This document shows, piece after piece, positions 43,589 through 54,420 of a stretch of DNA of 64,000 nt. This DNA is from Paraconiothyrium sp. Pb-2020. Lineage: Eukaryota; Ascomycota; Dothideomycetes; Pleosporales; Didymosphaeriaceae. Below the pieces are notes generated by a model. It ran no database searches. It was not told the origin of the DNA and worked only from the letters and a program-made list of their open reading frames with translations. The first letter of the stretch is position 1. Each line of letters starts with the position of its first letter. Location of the stretch: the NCBI GenBank assembly GCA_022419385.1, contig JAJUBI010000004.1, positions 4,817,286-4,881,285 of the forward strand. Direction: 5' to 3'. The position numbers and the translations under genes were made by a program.

Positions 43589-44312
43589 ATGAAGTTCATC
43601 GTCCTTATTGCCGCTTTGGCAGCTGCCGTGCTGGCTGCCCCGAGAAGCACCCTCGTCACCCGCGACTCTCGCGAAAACCCTGAGATCCCCAGCATCGACG
43701 ATAACAAGTTCATTGGTTTTGTGCTCGACGCTCACTGGTACTGGCGACGGATTCACTGCGCTCAAGATCTGCAATGGAACGCCACACTGGCAAAGCTGGC
43801 GCAGGATGACGTTCGCAAATGCACGAAAGACATGGAACATTTGATAAGTGCCAAAACAACAACCGCAGCTCGAGACGCTGATGTTCGTAGCACCGCGCCG
43901 GCAGCAACCTCAGCGGCCAGAGTCCTGCTCCTGCCAAGCGTGATGACTGGATCGAGAGGGCGCGCGAATTCGTCCACGGCTGGCACGAGGAAGAGATGTT
44001 CTATGACTACTCCACACGCACGTCGAAGAACAACCGCCAAATATACCACTTCTCCCAGCTGGTCTGGCGCGATTCAAGCCAGCTCGGCTGCGCCATGTCC
44101 GACTGCACCGACGTCAACGACGCTAGCTTTCCAGCCCGGCTATTCTGCTGTAAGAGCTGTGCGCATTCTCCACGGAGGTATACAGACTGACATACATAGA
44201 CTACGACCCCATAGGAAACAACATCGCAGGCAACTTCATGGCAGAGAATGTTTGGCCGCCAATCTGCGCCGACCCTAGCAGGGCTGAACTCGAGGCTCGT
44301 TACGGATTTTAA
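43589..44312 (+). CDS. Secreted CAP/PR-1-like protein with a mutated splice donor
   Basis: CAP-superfamily (PR-1, Pry) secreted protein; yeast Pry members bind sterols and fatty acids, and some fungal members are virulence factors. It has a signal peptide MKFIVLIAALAAAVLA and the CAP helix LQWNATLAKLAQDDVRKC, then YHFSQLVWRDSSQLGCAMSDC and YYDPIGNNIAGNFMAENV, matching the conserved HFTQVVW / GCA and CNYxPxGN blocks. Exons are 43589-43843, 43891-44149 and 44200-44312, 208 residues. The first intron (43844-43890) is the only one that restores the reading frame (HL / HRAGSNLSG), but its donor is ATAAGT instead of GTAAGT; its acceptor TTCGTAG and CTGAT branch are normal. Without removal the protein is frameshifted after the first 85 residues. 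The second intron is canonical (GTAAGA...CATAG). Confidence 0.8.
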
Positions 44313-44772
44313 CATCCCCTGATTCACATCCGTTTCTCGTACTTGAAAAACAAGGTGCACATGGTGCAAGTCGCGTCAGGGCTCGGTAACAACGGCACGA
44401 GCAACCTTTGGTCACGGACCACGTTTGTCGTACACTGTCTTCTTCTCAAGCTCGGGTACTGAGGCTTCTGGAGAATCACGTGGGTTTATCCCGGGGTCTC
44501 CAGCTACCAAAACGAGTGCTCTAGCACTGGCTTTGACGTCCCTCAATGACGAATCTCCTCGACCTTGGACAGAGTTGAAAGGGCAATATCGCTTGGCAAA
44601 AGTCTAGAATAGCTTGCAATAACGGTCTTCTTCCTGAACGTCCTTTGTGTCTCGATTCGTGTGGTGTCAGCCTACCCATGCAGACACTCGAGTCTCAGTA
44701 AATCATTTTCCCCTCTTATCCCTCGTTCTTAATTCTCCATTTTCACGATCGCCTGCCATCTCCGCCCAACCT
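44313..44772. other. Convergent intergenic region
   Basis: The 3' flanks of the CAP gene and the DsbA-like gene. No gene visible. Confidence 0.5.
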
Positions 44773-45681
44773 CTACACTTCCTTCGCCACCTGTTCCATC
44801 GTCTTCACATACTCCCCCACCTCCTTCGCCCCAACAAGCGTAAAATCCCTCCTCCGCCCCTCAAACACAACATACGGCACACTATCTACCCCATTCCCCA
44901 CCTGCTCCCTAATCACCCCCTTAACATCCACCATCCCCTCATCACAATCATCCTCCACCAGACCCCTCGCTTCATCCTCATTTAACCCTGCAGCGGCGCA
45001 CGCGCTCCGCAGCGTCCCCGGCGAACTCGGATGCTCGCCCCGCGTGAAATACGCTTCGTAGAGACTCGCAACGAGTCTCAGCGCTACACCCGGCCCGTGT
45101 CTTTCCTGCACGACGTGCACTACGCGGTGCGCGTGTAGTGTATTCGCAATCACGCCGTACGGCGTCCATTCGACGTCCTCGGCTTCAAATAGGGTTTTCA
45201 TATAAGCCACATACTTCTCCATCGTTTGCTTGTTACCGGCGTATTTTTCGGTTAGATACCTGAGGGGATTAGTAAGCGGTGCTTGGGGGAGGGAAGCAGG
45301 AGGAGGTACCAAGTGTACTTATCCTCGCCTTCTGAGCTGGAGGAGGGGCAGAGTTGGTAGGGTGCGAAGCGGAGGGTGAAAGTTACTTTTGAGGAGGAGA
45401 AGGAGGTGAGGGCTCGCTGGAGGCGGAGGAGGGCGAGGTAGGTCCTGGGTGGGGTTAGTGGGGTGGGTACAGTACGTCGTGAGTTTATGGATGGGAGGGG
45501 AAGTGTTCGTTTGGGAGGTTGCGTGCTCCATACTGGATGATGGGATGATGCATGCTGGAGAGGGTAGTGGGGCAAAAGTCATACTATAGGATGGAAAGAG
45601 ATGGGAGGGAATGCATGGGGAGCGCACGCACCAGGGGCAGATGGTGTCGAGCGTGAATGTAATGGTTGACTCGTACGACAT
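44773..45681 (-). CDS. DsbA/FrnE-like thioredoxin-fold protein
   Basis: Three exons, 45681-45632, 45444-45310 and 45259-44773, with introns of 187 and 50 nt, 223 residues. The N-terminus ITFTLDTICPWTYLALLRLQ is the DsbA/2-hydroxychromene-2-carboxylate isomerase type active-site region. The splice that keeps the frame gives CPWT rather than CPWC, so the second redox Cys is a Thr, as in several non-oxidoreductase relatives. Following family features are the helical insert (YLTEKYAGNKQTMEKYVAYM), WTPYGVIANTLHAHRVVHVV and the cis-Pro segment DSVPYVVFEGRR near the C-terminus. No signal peptide, so probably cytosolic. The first exon frame runs on as CPWCVRS when unspliced, which could mislead a gene predictor. 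The family is sure; the reaction is unknown. Confidence 0.85.
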
Positions 45682-46668
45682 TGTAAGCTGTGGGCCGATT
45701 CCGGTGGTTCGTCACGGGGTTGGTCGCAGATGGGGACGTGGATCTAGATATTGACCGCAGAGGTGAATGTTGATCGGGATTGGAGCCAGTCGGTTGTTGG
45801 TCATGGAAGTACAATCAAAGGGCGGATGGTGATAAGTCAAGGTCGCGAAGTGTTGAACGTAAAGTCGCAAATGTCCTGACGCTCTACGTGCTGCATTTGG
45901 TTTGGCACAGTAAGGTGGCACACAACAGTGTTAAATTACAGAAACTAAGAGGAAAGGAGGTACGTATAGCGGATGGGAATACGAAATGATTAGAGCTACG
46001 AGCCCCGCCGCGGGGTTATGGACGCTAGCGCAGTGAGCCTTTAGTCCGCCAGGGCCTCTCGGAAGGCAGTATCATCATCTTCGCGGTATCGGATTTTGAG
46101 TAGAGAAAGGAGGTGGAGGGAACTTGTCTCTTGCGCCCGTTTGACAGGGGGTGTTGGATGAATGCAGTCGACCAAGGTAGGTTTCGATTCGGTTTCATGA
46201 AAGCAAGAACATTGTATACAGCTACGTGTATTTCTTCAGATCTACATACTCTCGAGATTGGAAGCTAAAAGTCCCGTGTGATCAAATATGCCTTGAAAGA
46301 CCGTGAGGGCGATGAAGAGGCGCTGGGTGATGTATTCATGGATGTGCAAGCTGTGGAATACGAAGGCAGCAAGACATTCATTCTTGAACAAGTCGGTTGG
46401 ACGGTAACAAGGCAAAAGATTCGCGTTTCACAAGCAGCTAGCTTCGATGAGAAGCATATTGATGACGAAGACAACAAACGTTGGATTGACAACTTGGTTA
46501 TGCTACCTAGTACCTCAGGCTTCTCGTTACGCACACCTCGATGCTAAGCATCTCCGTATTGCCTATCTATTGACTCCAAAGCGTTGAACCGACGTCATTC
46601 AGGTATTGGTTTGTCTCTGCGATCGTTAGCTTGATAGCGAATATCTAGTCCATTGCACTCACGATAAT
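45682..46668. other. Intergenic; one doubtful plus-strand frame
   Basis: A plus-strand frame ending at 46547 (about 90 codons, including YEGSKTFILEQVGWTVTRQ) has acidic, protein-like composition but starts at GTG. An ATG lies at about 46338. I recognise no family and rate it as an unproven small gene or a last exon. Confidence 0.3.
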
Positions 46669-46854
46669 CTACTTGCCGCCGCCATCGCAGAGCTTGCAGG
46701 CTCCCGTGCACGGGTCGCAGAGGCAGTAGCAGATCGCCGTACCACGCTCAAGCAGGTTGTCAGCGGGCTGGAGAGCGGTGGTGCCAGGGACGGGGTTTGC
46801 GAGGACGCTCAGAGCCATGGTGGCGAGGACGACGATGGTAGCCTTGAACTGCAT
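46669..46854 (-). CDS. Small secreted cysteine-rich peptide
   Basis: A single exon; the ATG at 46854 gives 61 residues. A signal peptide (MQFKATIVVLATMALSVLA) is followed by a short Pro/Ala-rich propeptide ending in LLERG, a plausible protease processing point, then a 24-residue mature part CYCLCDPCTGACKLC with six Cys in fifteen residues and a GGGK end. The size, secretion signal and Cys density fit the loose class of fungal small secreted (effector-like or antimicrobial-like) proteins; no named family is recognised. The frame is open to 46950, but upstream residues are non-hydrophobic and the later ATG gives a perfect signal peptide. The spacing CxCxxCxxCxxxCxxC could also form a metal-binding (metallothionein-like) cluster. 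Confidence 0.7.
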   Translation of the reverse strand: MQFKATIVVLATMALSVLANPVPGTTALQPADNLLERGTAICYCLCDPCTGACKLCDGGGK

Positions 46855-48520
46855 CGTGGAAGAAGTGAAGTACAGTGAGTGCTTCTGTAGTGTAGCGAGA
46901 GGATTGTCTGGAGCAGTGGAGTGAGGAAATGGCTGGGAGGGTATCGACACTTGCCTTTATACTTGTGAGCCGTCGCTGACCTGCTCTGGACTGAGCGGGC
47001 GTTGATAGCTCTTGAGGTCGGTTAGAGACGGGGTAGGTCAAGGGACTGGGGTACTCGCGCGATAGAGGGGCGATATATCACGAAGGATGGAGATACTCGT
47101 GCTGCGGATGCTGACCTTGCTCCTTGGGGCAGGCGCTCATGAATGTCTATCATGCAGTCCTCATGAAGCGAAGGGACGTGGCAAGATCGCGAGCGCCTAG
47201 ATACAAGTAAGGAATCTATCATATGTGATATGAAATCGCGTGGCAGGTATACGCCATCCAGGTACACGGAGTTCAGCCCTCGCCCAAATCCTTGTTGCTC
47301 GTTACCATGTCACCAACAGCATGCACAGGACCCAAGAGCCTGGGTATGCTTACTTTCTGCACAAGCAACAACAAGAACGATGGCGTTATAGTTAGAGAGG
47401 TCTAGCGTCATAGATAGGTAGACCGGCTAATCTGGCTGCGCGGGTTCGAGGATCGCCGTCTAACTCGCGCGAGAGCATGTCGTAACTAGAAGGTGCTGTA
47501 GAGTTCAAAACCAACGCTAGCATACACTCATGTAAGAACGTGCAGCGGTATAATGATAGACATGTATCTGAAGCGGTCATTCGCGGAATTAAATGAGTGT
47601 CGAACAAGAACATGAGTTGGGTTGTAACGGCCTATCCCAATGATTTTTCTGCTTTGATACAGTGCGAATCGGAAGCATCGCATCGTCAATCTAGAAGTTG
47701 CGCTCGTTGACAAACGTTCTCCTTGACCTCAATATACGTGCAATATGACACATCCTAAACAATCTTGCGACAAAAACCACTATGAAAACTCTAGGCACCA
47801 AGGGCTCCATCGTGTTAATATCTTCCTCAATCTTGGCAGGAGCCCGTTATCTTTGCTCTCGCGGGTGACAGAATCGTCCAAGGGAGAAACCAGCACCTGC
47901 GAGTTCCCTTACCAGTTTGACCCCACGCATCAATTTTATCGGTTCCATAGCGTCGACTTGAGAAACACATGGTTTCGTGGCTGTCTGAATCACATTGCCT
48001 TTCTTAAAATGTCTGTCTGAATAGCTCCCCCTAAGTACTATAACAATTATTGTCCAGAGCACGAAACGTTTGGATGTGTCAGACTCGATGAATGCCTGGA
48101 AATTCGCAGTCTCGAGGATGCAAACTGTGCGGTGCAGCGGTGTGTCATCTTGGCCTCGGGTAGTTGCCCATTCATATGGCCCAGCAAAAGCTGGGGATAC
48201 CCAAGCCGATACGGGTTGCAGCAAGATCGTCTTTCCAAAATCTTCATCGCTCTTTCAAAGCTGTGAGGTTCCCACGAACTGGCCTTGCCCAGTCCCGCAG
48301 CCAACTTCTACTATCTGCCCTACCGAACACCATCAGAAACCGTGAAGATGGAGGACGCGAAATAAAGTATTACGATTAAGAACAAATGTGAAGAGCGTCG
48401 AACAAGGTTATGCAACTCGAGATGTTCATTCAAATATGAATAGAGGGAAATGAAGCTTGCCTGCGAAGATTAACGATACCATACACTGCTATTCCATTGT
48501 ATTGTTCTTTGAGCTCTTTC
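46855..48520. other. Gene-free interval
   Basis: 1.7 kb with short frames only and no motif. The sequence around 47442 (GGGTTCGAGGATCGC) resembles a tRNA B box, but no acceptor stem or A box could be found around it. Confidence 0.45.
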
Positions 48521-49804
48521 TTAGGCCAACACTGCCATTCCCATCGCCGTAGATCCAACGCCGATACCGCCAAGCTCAGCATGCTGTACCAGCTGCTTAC
48601 TCTTGACGTCCAACACACTGATTGCAGCTTGGCTCGTTCCATTACCGGGGCTCAGTGCATACAAAAAGTTACCCGAAGCCTTTAGGTCAATCAAACCTGG
48701 ATCCGTCGCACTCGCTTGTTGTTGACTTAGGTCGATCTGGCCAATGATGCTCGCGTCCTTGAGACTCATTTCGACGATGTGGTTCACACCAACATCAGTG
48801 ACAAAGGCGCTATTTGTCACAGAAGAGATCGTAGACCAGCAGGTAGCCTTTTGTCCATCAATCGCCTGGCTCGCGAGAGTAGTGGCCTGGAAAGAGCCGT
48901 CAACAGAAAGAATGGCGGCGCCGAAGGACGCATCAGTAGCGAATATTTGGGGAGGATTGGGGCCTGGAATTGGGGTAGAGCCGAAGAGCACAGCAGTGCC
49001 ATTGGGACTAGAACGGGTCTCCTTTCCCACCCTTGATGAGCAATCACCATTCTTACTCATCTGAACAGGAACAACGCTGAGGAAACCGGTATTGTTGACA
49101 GCAGGATCCCCTTTCACGGTAGTGAAGAGCATTGATTCGTCAGCGGAGAAGAACGTGTGAGAGACTGTGTTGGTCGGGCCAACGGGCGGATCAGATTGAT
49201 TGAGGTCGAAGGTACCGACGGCAGTCATGTTGCTAATGCCATTTACGGCGTCAAACATGCCGCAGGAAACGCCGGCTTTTGACCCAGAAGTCGCAACGCA
49301 CACCATCGAGTTCTTGATGGACGCGGCAACGGTATTGGGGAAGGTTCCAGGAACTGCAGCCGGCTGGCCAACGATCTGCAGTTTCATTGGATCGTTCGGT
49401 GAGATAGCAAGCATGGAGACGGTGTTTGACCCCGCATTAACTGCAAAGATATGCTTCGATATGGTCAGTCAAGATAGTATCATTGTAAGGTTCGCGGCTT
49501 CGTATACCTGGCCTGCGATGGTCAACGCCGACTGCCCTACAAGCGCATCAGGTACTGCTGCCTTGCCGTCCGCATTGAGAGCAACAGATCCCTGCCCTGA
49601 AGTGGGAGTAATCGTCGCGGTGCTCAGGGTGCCTTTGGCACCAATCGACATAGCAGCGACAGCGTTCTGTGCTGCGTTCGTGATGACGTAATCTGCCTTG
49701 CCAGTTGCAACATTGTTACTTCCAGCCTTTGATCTTGGAAGAGCAAAAGCAGGGGCGCGCAATGTCACAAGAACGAAAAGGGTGCAAAGGTTGGCGTAAT
49801 GCAT
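48521..49804 (-). CDS. Secreted beta-propeller (lactonase/3-carboxymuconate cyclase-like) protein
   Basis: Two exons, 49804-49508 and 49453-48521, with a 54-nt intron (GTATAC...CGAAG, TTGACTGAC branch), 409 residues. A signal peptide (MHYANLCTLFVLVTLRAPAFA) indicates secretion. The body consists of repeated blade-like segments with the pattern of a hydrophobic strand plus Gly/Asn turns (ADYVITNAAQNAVAAM, HIFAVNAGSNTVSMLAI, NSAFVTDVGVNHIVEM, GNFLYALSPGNGTSQAAI), as in the seven-bladed lactonase / carboxymuconate-cyclase-like family common among fungal secreted proteins. Few Cys, several N-glycosylation sequons (NMT, NGT, NNT). I cannot confirm catalytic residues; it may be a non-enzymatic secreted propeller. 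Confidence 0.75.
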
Positions 49805-52072
49805 GTTGAAAGTCGGAAAGCGAGTGGCCAGATATTATTCTGTAAAGTGAATGTAGAGTGAATAAGGAGTGTAGTAGATTGTCGACCTCGAGTCCAGCTC
49901 TGCTGCTTCGATGATTTTCCTCTAGCAACACCTTCATTCTTATACAGTGCGCCTCAGCGTGGCTAAGTAGTCAAATGTTCTGAATCTGATTCCATATCAT
50001 ATTCGTTGCTCTCCACAGTCTGATGCTAAGGCACTCGAGATGGAGGCCGCACATTGGATCTAACAGACGTTTCCCTTTCGAGAATTGGCTAAACCTCAAA
50101 CAGCGAAGTAGGGATATGCGCGCTAACCCAACATGGTGTTTCTGATCACGAATCAACTAACGCAGGGGTTGTTTCAGAAATCTGAGTGACGGATATGTAT
50201 GAGAATGATGCCTGAGCGGTTTCAAGGCTTGGCTAGAATTGCAGTATCGCAAGGGCGGCGTGGAACGTGCGCATAGTCGCGCACGTAGAGCTGTCCTGCA
50301 GAGAAACAGATATCGGTGCTTTTCATAAGTTTTGTGCCCACCTCCCATGGGAACAGAAAGGCAAAGTGGAGATTTCTTGAAGTAAAGTAGAGATTTTACA
50401 TGTCTAGTAGATTCTGATTACTATCGGTATATATATATTTCGCTATGCGCACCGTGTGGGCCTCCTATGTGACGAACTCCCTGATTATCGCCCGCGTTCG
50501 TCATGTAGATATCTGACGTGTGGAGCAGATGTCGCCGGACATGCGCAACTACCAAAGTTGTCCAAACATTCGTCTTAACACAGCAAAGATCTCCGACAAG
50601 TACCTGTGTCTCAATTTGCCCGCAGCAATCATCGCGTCTAAACACCATAAACTCAAACACAAGGCCCCGTTCCATGAGGCAGACGGTGCAAAAGTAGAGG
50701 CCAGGCCATGGTGGAAGAGAAGCGCTACTCTTGTTTTACCCTTGGGGCGCAACTTGTTTCCCCTCTCTGGAGTAGCTTTCGGTCGTGCTAGGTCGCACTA
50801 TTTCTTTCCTACACCGCGCATTGGTCATGATACGAAAGGTAACGCTTCTCTCACGGGGGCGCACAAAACATCTGACATCAAAGCTGCTGTCTCGCTCATG
50901 AACACTGCCTCTTATGTCTGCACCATACGTTTTCAATTTACCTGAGAGGTTGGTCCGCGTGGAGAGGGCTTCCTACGTTGCCCTCCCCCATCGCCGGAGA
51001 CGGAACCATACACGACGGGACAAACACAGTAGATGCTACACTGACTCGTCACTCACGGGCGATTCGTGTCGCAAGTATCACTGTCCTTGTTTTTTATGGC
51101 AATATGTTTCTCTAGTGTTGATTGCTTACACTCCTTTGGTTACACGTAAACTAGCTGGATTGTTTTGGAACAGTCGTTATAATGGTAGCTGTTGTGTTTC
51201 CTTCCTTCGAACACTCGTTCATGTTCAAGATATATTTATGCTGTTACCACACGCTACATCTAAGCGTAGCACAATCTATGAGCTTCCGATGCAAACTCGC
51301 TCCCAGACCGCTCTTGCACTAACACACTCGTCTCAGATTATGGACTGTCTCCTAGACGGATTCCAGTTCTATGAGCATGAAAAGCTTATTACATACAAGC
51401 AGGGCGATGTATTTGCAAGAGTACGTCCAGTTCCAGGAGGGGATTGGTAAATGGATGGATCGGAGAAATGTCCGATCGAAAGGCCCGCGATAGACAACGC
51501 TCGCACCAAGTATGTCGGCACTTGACCCGTTCAGGTTGCCTGCCTGGAGACCTCACTATCATTCTGACTAAACAATTCGATCACCCAAAGGAATCTATGC
51601 AGGTAGATCATCTAACAACACTGGGTTGCTGATGGCTTGTAGAAATGCTGTATCCAACAACATGGCTCTGGAGTGGATAAATACATAACAGTAGAGGGCG
51701 CTAATTAGATCGACATGTTGGTGGACAAGTCTAGTAATGTGTGACTTGATTGGGAGAAGCCAAGTCAATAATTCGAGGAAGGAGAGGTCTCAGCTTGAGG
51801 CCGCTGCCGGGTCCTGGGTCTTTGGGACATTAGGACAAGAAAGGTTCATTATAGCCTCTACCTGTTTCGTGAAGTTAACTTGGTCACGCTTAAAATGATT
51901 TCTAATGCTATGTTCTTGATGCGAATATGAGATCTATTAGGCCCCAGTGATGTTCTGAGCCACAGGTATCCGCGGCAATCTCCTCAAGCAAGCTAGTCAT
52001 CGTTAGACCTCTAATGGCTTTCGAGAACATGCGTATGAATATTCTTTCGCCCTCTTGCTTGAGTACCTTGTT
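49805..52072. other. Gene-poor interval with one long orphan frame
   Basis: 2.3 kb. A plus-strand frame 50914-51450 (178 codons from ATG) is longer than expected by chance; its end (MDCLLDGFQFYEHEKLITY) looks protein-like but the middle is Arg/His/Ser-rich without a motif. No splice or family support, so it is left unassigned. Nothing else is visible. Confidence 0.3.
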
Positions 52073-54420
52073 TCACTGAAGAGAAAACGTTTTCGTTTTC
52101 TTGAGGATAGTGCAAACTGTACGGCCGGCATTATTCCAAGTGGAGAAGCTGACTTCGCGTCCAGGTTCCTTGTTCTTAGCAAGGATGTAGGTCTTCTCTA
52201 CAACGACGTCATCGAAATGCAGTCCCTCAAATCTGCCATGGCCGATGAACGAGAAGCGTCCCCTCGCACAGCGGCGTAGAATAAGAGGCAGCTCGGAGCC
52301 GTAAGCGATACAAACAAGATCCCCGACCTTTGCATTGTCTGGTACTAATCCCATGTACTTCTTCGTTGTAGTAGCAAACTTTTGTGACCGGAGGAAAGGG
52401 TTTCGCCTGGGTGTGGGCAATCGAGAGAAGCAGGATATGAAGTGCGAAGAAGCTACATTTGCCAATATGTGTGACAGAGCCTCGTCTTCACCAACTTCGT
52501 ACTGCTTTTGTACTGATGCCAGGGAGGTTAGTGCTTTGTCCAAATCGGTGAGGAGGCTCTGGAAAGAATGCGGTAGTGGGGTATCATCATGAAAGACCTT
52601 TGGATATAGTAGATTCTTGAATGCAGCCCATAAGCTTTGTTGAGTCGGATATGGGTCGCAATCTGAAGTCATTTGCACACACTCTTTTGTCCAGAGTTCT
52701 AGACGCTCCAGAACGTCTCGCACTATGCCAAGCTCATACTCGATCCACGCTTCGGCTCCTGGTGGGTATGCATGCTCAGATAAACCAGTAATTGCGTCAA
52801 ATTCAAGTCCTTCGATTTTCAAAGTGTCGTCTCTTTCGAAAGAAAATATAGCTTGACAGTGTTCCGTGAGGCGATTACTAATGCCAGTAGAGTAATCATT
52901 CCATTCAGGCTCTTTTCTGGGGCGCCACATTGGCTCGCCATACTTGTTCTTGAATTCTCGCTCGGGGGCGAAGGGATTATGACATGTTAGCCGTGGGGTT
53001 TGACATCCCCAATCTGGTACCCAAGAGGGAAGCTCGGTAGATGTCCCGTGTCCCGCGAAATTAAGAATATCGATAGCCCGTGTAGTAGATATGATAGCCT
53101 TTGTAACGTTGATGAAGACTTGGGCTGGGGCTAAAGCATAGTCTACTGTAAACGGCAGCCACTGCCCCCGGGTTTGGGATCCTGGTAGCCGTTTGAACTT
53201 TCGGGTCTGCTTCGTTGCTCCATGCCATCCTAGCTTTTGACAGTCTTTTGCTAGGCTGAGAATGCCGTAAACCTTGTCTCGCGGGTCTGTAGCCTCAGCG
53301 TATCGTGTCTCCGCTAGATAGTCCAGGGTATTGCCTCTGAACTTCCTCATGGTAAAAGGTCTGACTGTTGGGTTTAGAGCTTGCACAAGGAAAGCCAGTT
53401 GTCGTATAGCGGCATTCATAGGCCCGTCCACGAGCTCTGATTTATTGGGATGAAAAGACATGATCTCGCGCAGGACATTGGCTGCGCTCATAGAGCTGAT
53501 GATCGTCAGGAAGTTACTCGCCTCGAGAAAGTCTTTTCCGCAGACGAAGAGAGCGTGTCGAGCGCACAGGAGCTCTTGGATAACCCATACACGGCGAAAC
53601 CATGGGCGATAAAGGATTTCGCTGATGGCCCTCCACTTCGAATGCATTAGATTAGTGTCGAAATATTCGGCCGGTATAATGTTGTCCCAGCCAATGTGCT
53701 GCGTCATATCGTAGAGCTCAGCAAAGGCCCTCTCGGTCAGTTCATTACTTTCCCCTAGCCACACATACACCATGCTTGCGCTCCGATATATTCGGTCCAT
53801 CTGGCTGACTTGAATTGACCGCTCGGCCAAATTCCCTTGGTTGATGCAAAGGGCATCTACCCAGACTTTCTGGATTTCTCCCTTGCGAAGGTACAGCAAC
53901 GCTAGGTAGAGATTGTCTGTGACTGTAGTAAGAGTTCCGTTGACTAGTATAGGGACCGAAGGGGCGGCTTGGCCCCACGTGTATGATAGGGCCACATAGT
54001 CTTCTCCAGCTTGTATCTTGACGTATGAGAATTCGCACTCAATAGTGTTCATTGCGTAACCTGGCTTTATCTCTAGCAAACGGATCTCGCCTTTGCAAAG
54101 AGGGCGTCCGTACTTTTCGGCTGTAGATAAAAGAGTCCTTTGAAGATACGCCGCTATCGCGCTATTAGCCAACCAGGATATCGGAACTGTTAAAACGCCT
54201 TTGCGTAAGGATGGATCTCACTTTTAAGAGCTCGAAGGCGGCTCGAACGAATCCAAAGCTTAGCTATGAAGTTTACATTCGTCTTCCGCACCAATCGCTT
54301 TTTGTTTTCCAACCAGGCGCGCTTTGGATCATGTAACATAATCGCCCTCAGTGCTCTTAGGTCGCCATCTGTGAAGTTACCGGCATCCAGCCTGTCGAGA
54401 CTGTCCAGAATGTTCAGCAT
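52073..54420 (-). CDS. HET-domain protein, second copy type
   Basis: The long exon (ending 52073) carries a classical HET domain: IRLLEIKPG lead, YVALSYTWGQ, VWVDALCINQGNLAERSIQVSQMDRIYRSASMVYVWLGE and RPWFRRVWVIQELLCAR, in the usual order and spacing, then SRYAEATDPRDKVYGIL-like block (TRYAEATDPRDKVYGIL) and a long C-terminal region with LPSWVPDW. The frame upstream has no ATG before a stop at 54220, so a 5' exon is needed. The best candidate starts at ATG 54420 (MLNILDSLDRLDAGNF) and joins through an unusually short 35-nt intron 54187-54221 (GTGAGA...AACAG), giving about 770 residues. The role is likely non-self recognition leading to cell death. It belongs to the common HET subtype with VALSYTWG, unlike the CxxC-bearing HET at 3934. 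Confidence 0.88.

Noticed and set aside
47430..47480. tRNA gene suggested by a GGTTCGAGGATC-like B box
   Set aside because: No matching T-stem, acceptor stem or A box could be folded around it.
50914..51450. 178-codon plus-strand frame as a new gene
   Set aside because: No motif, uneven composition and no splice or context support; kept only as a note in the gene-poor interval.
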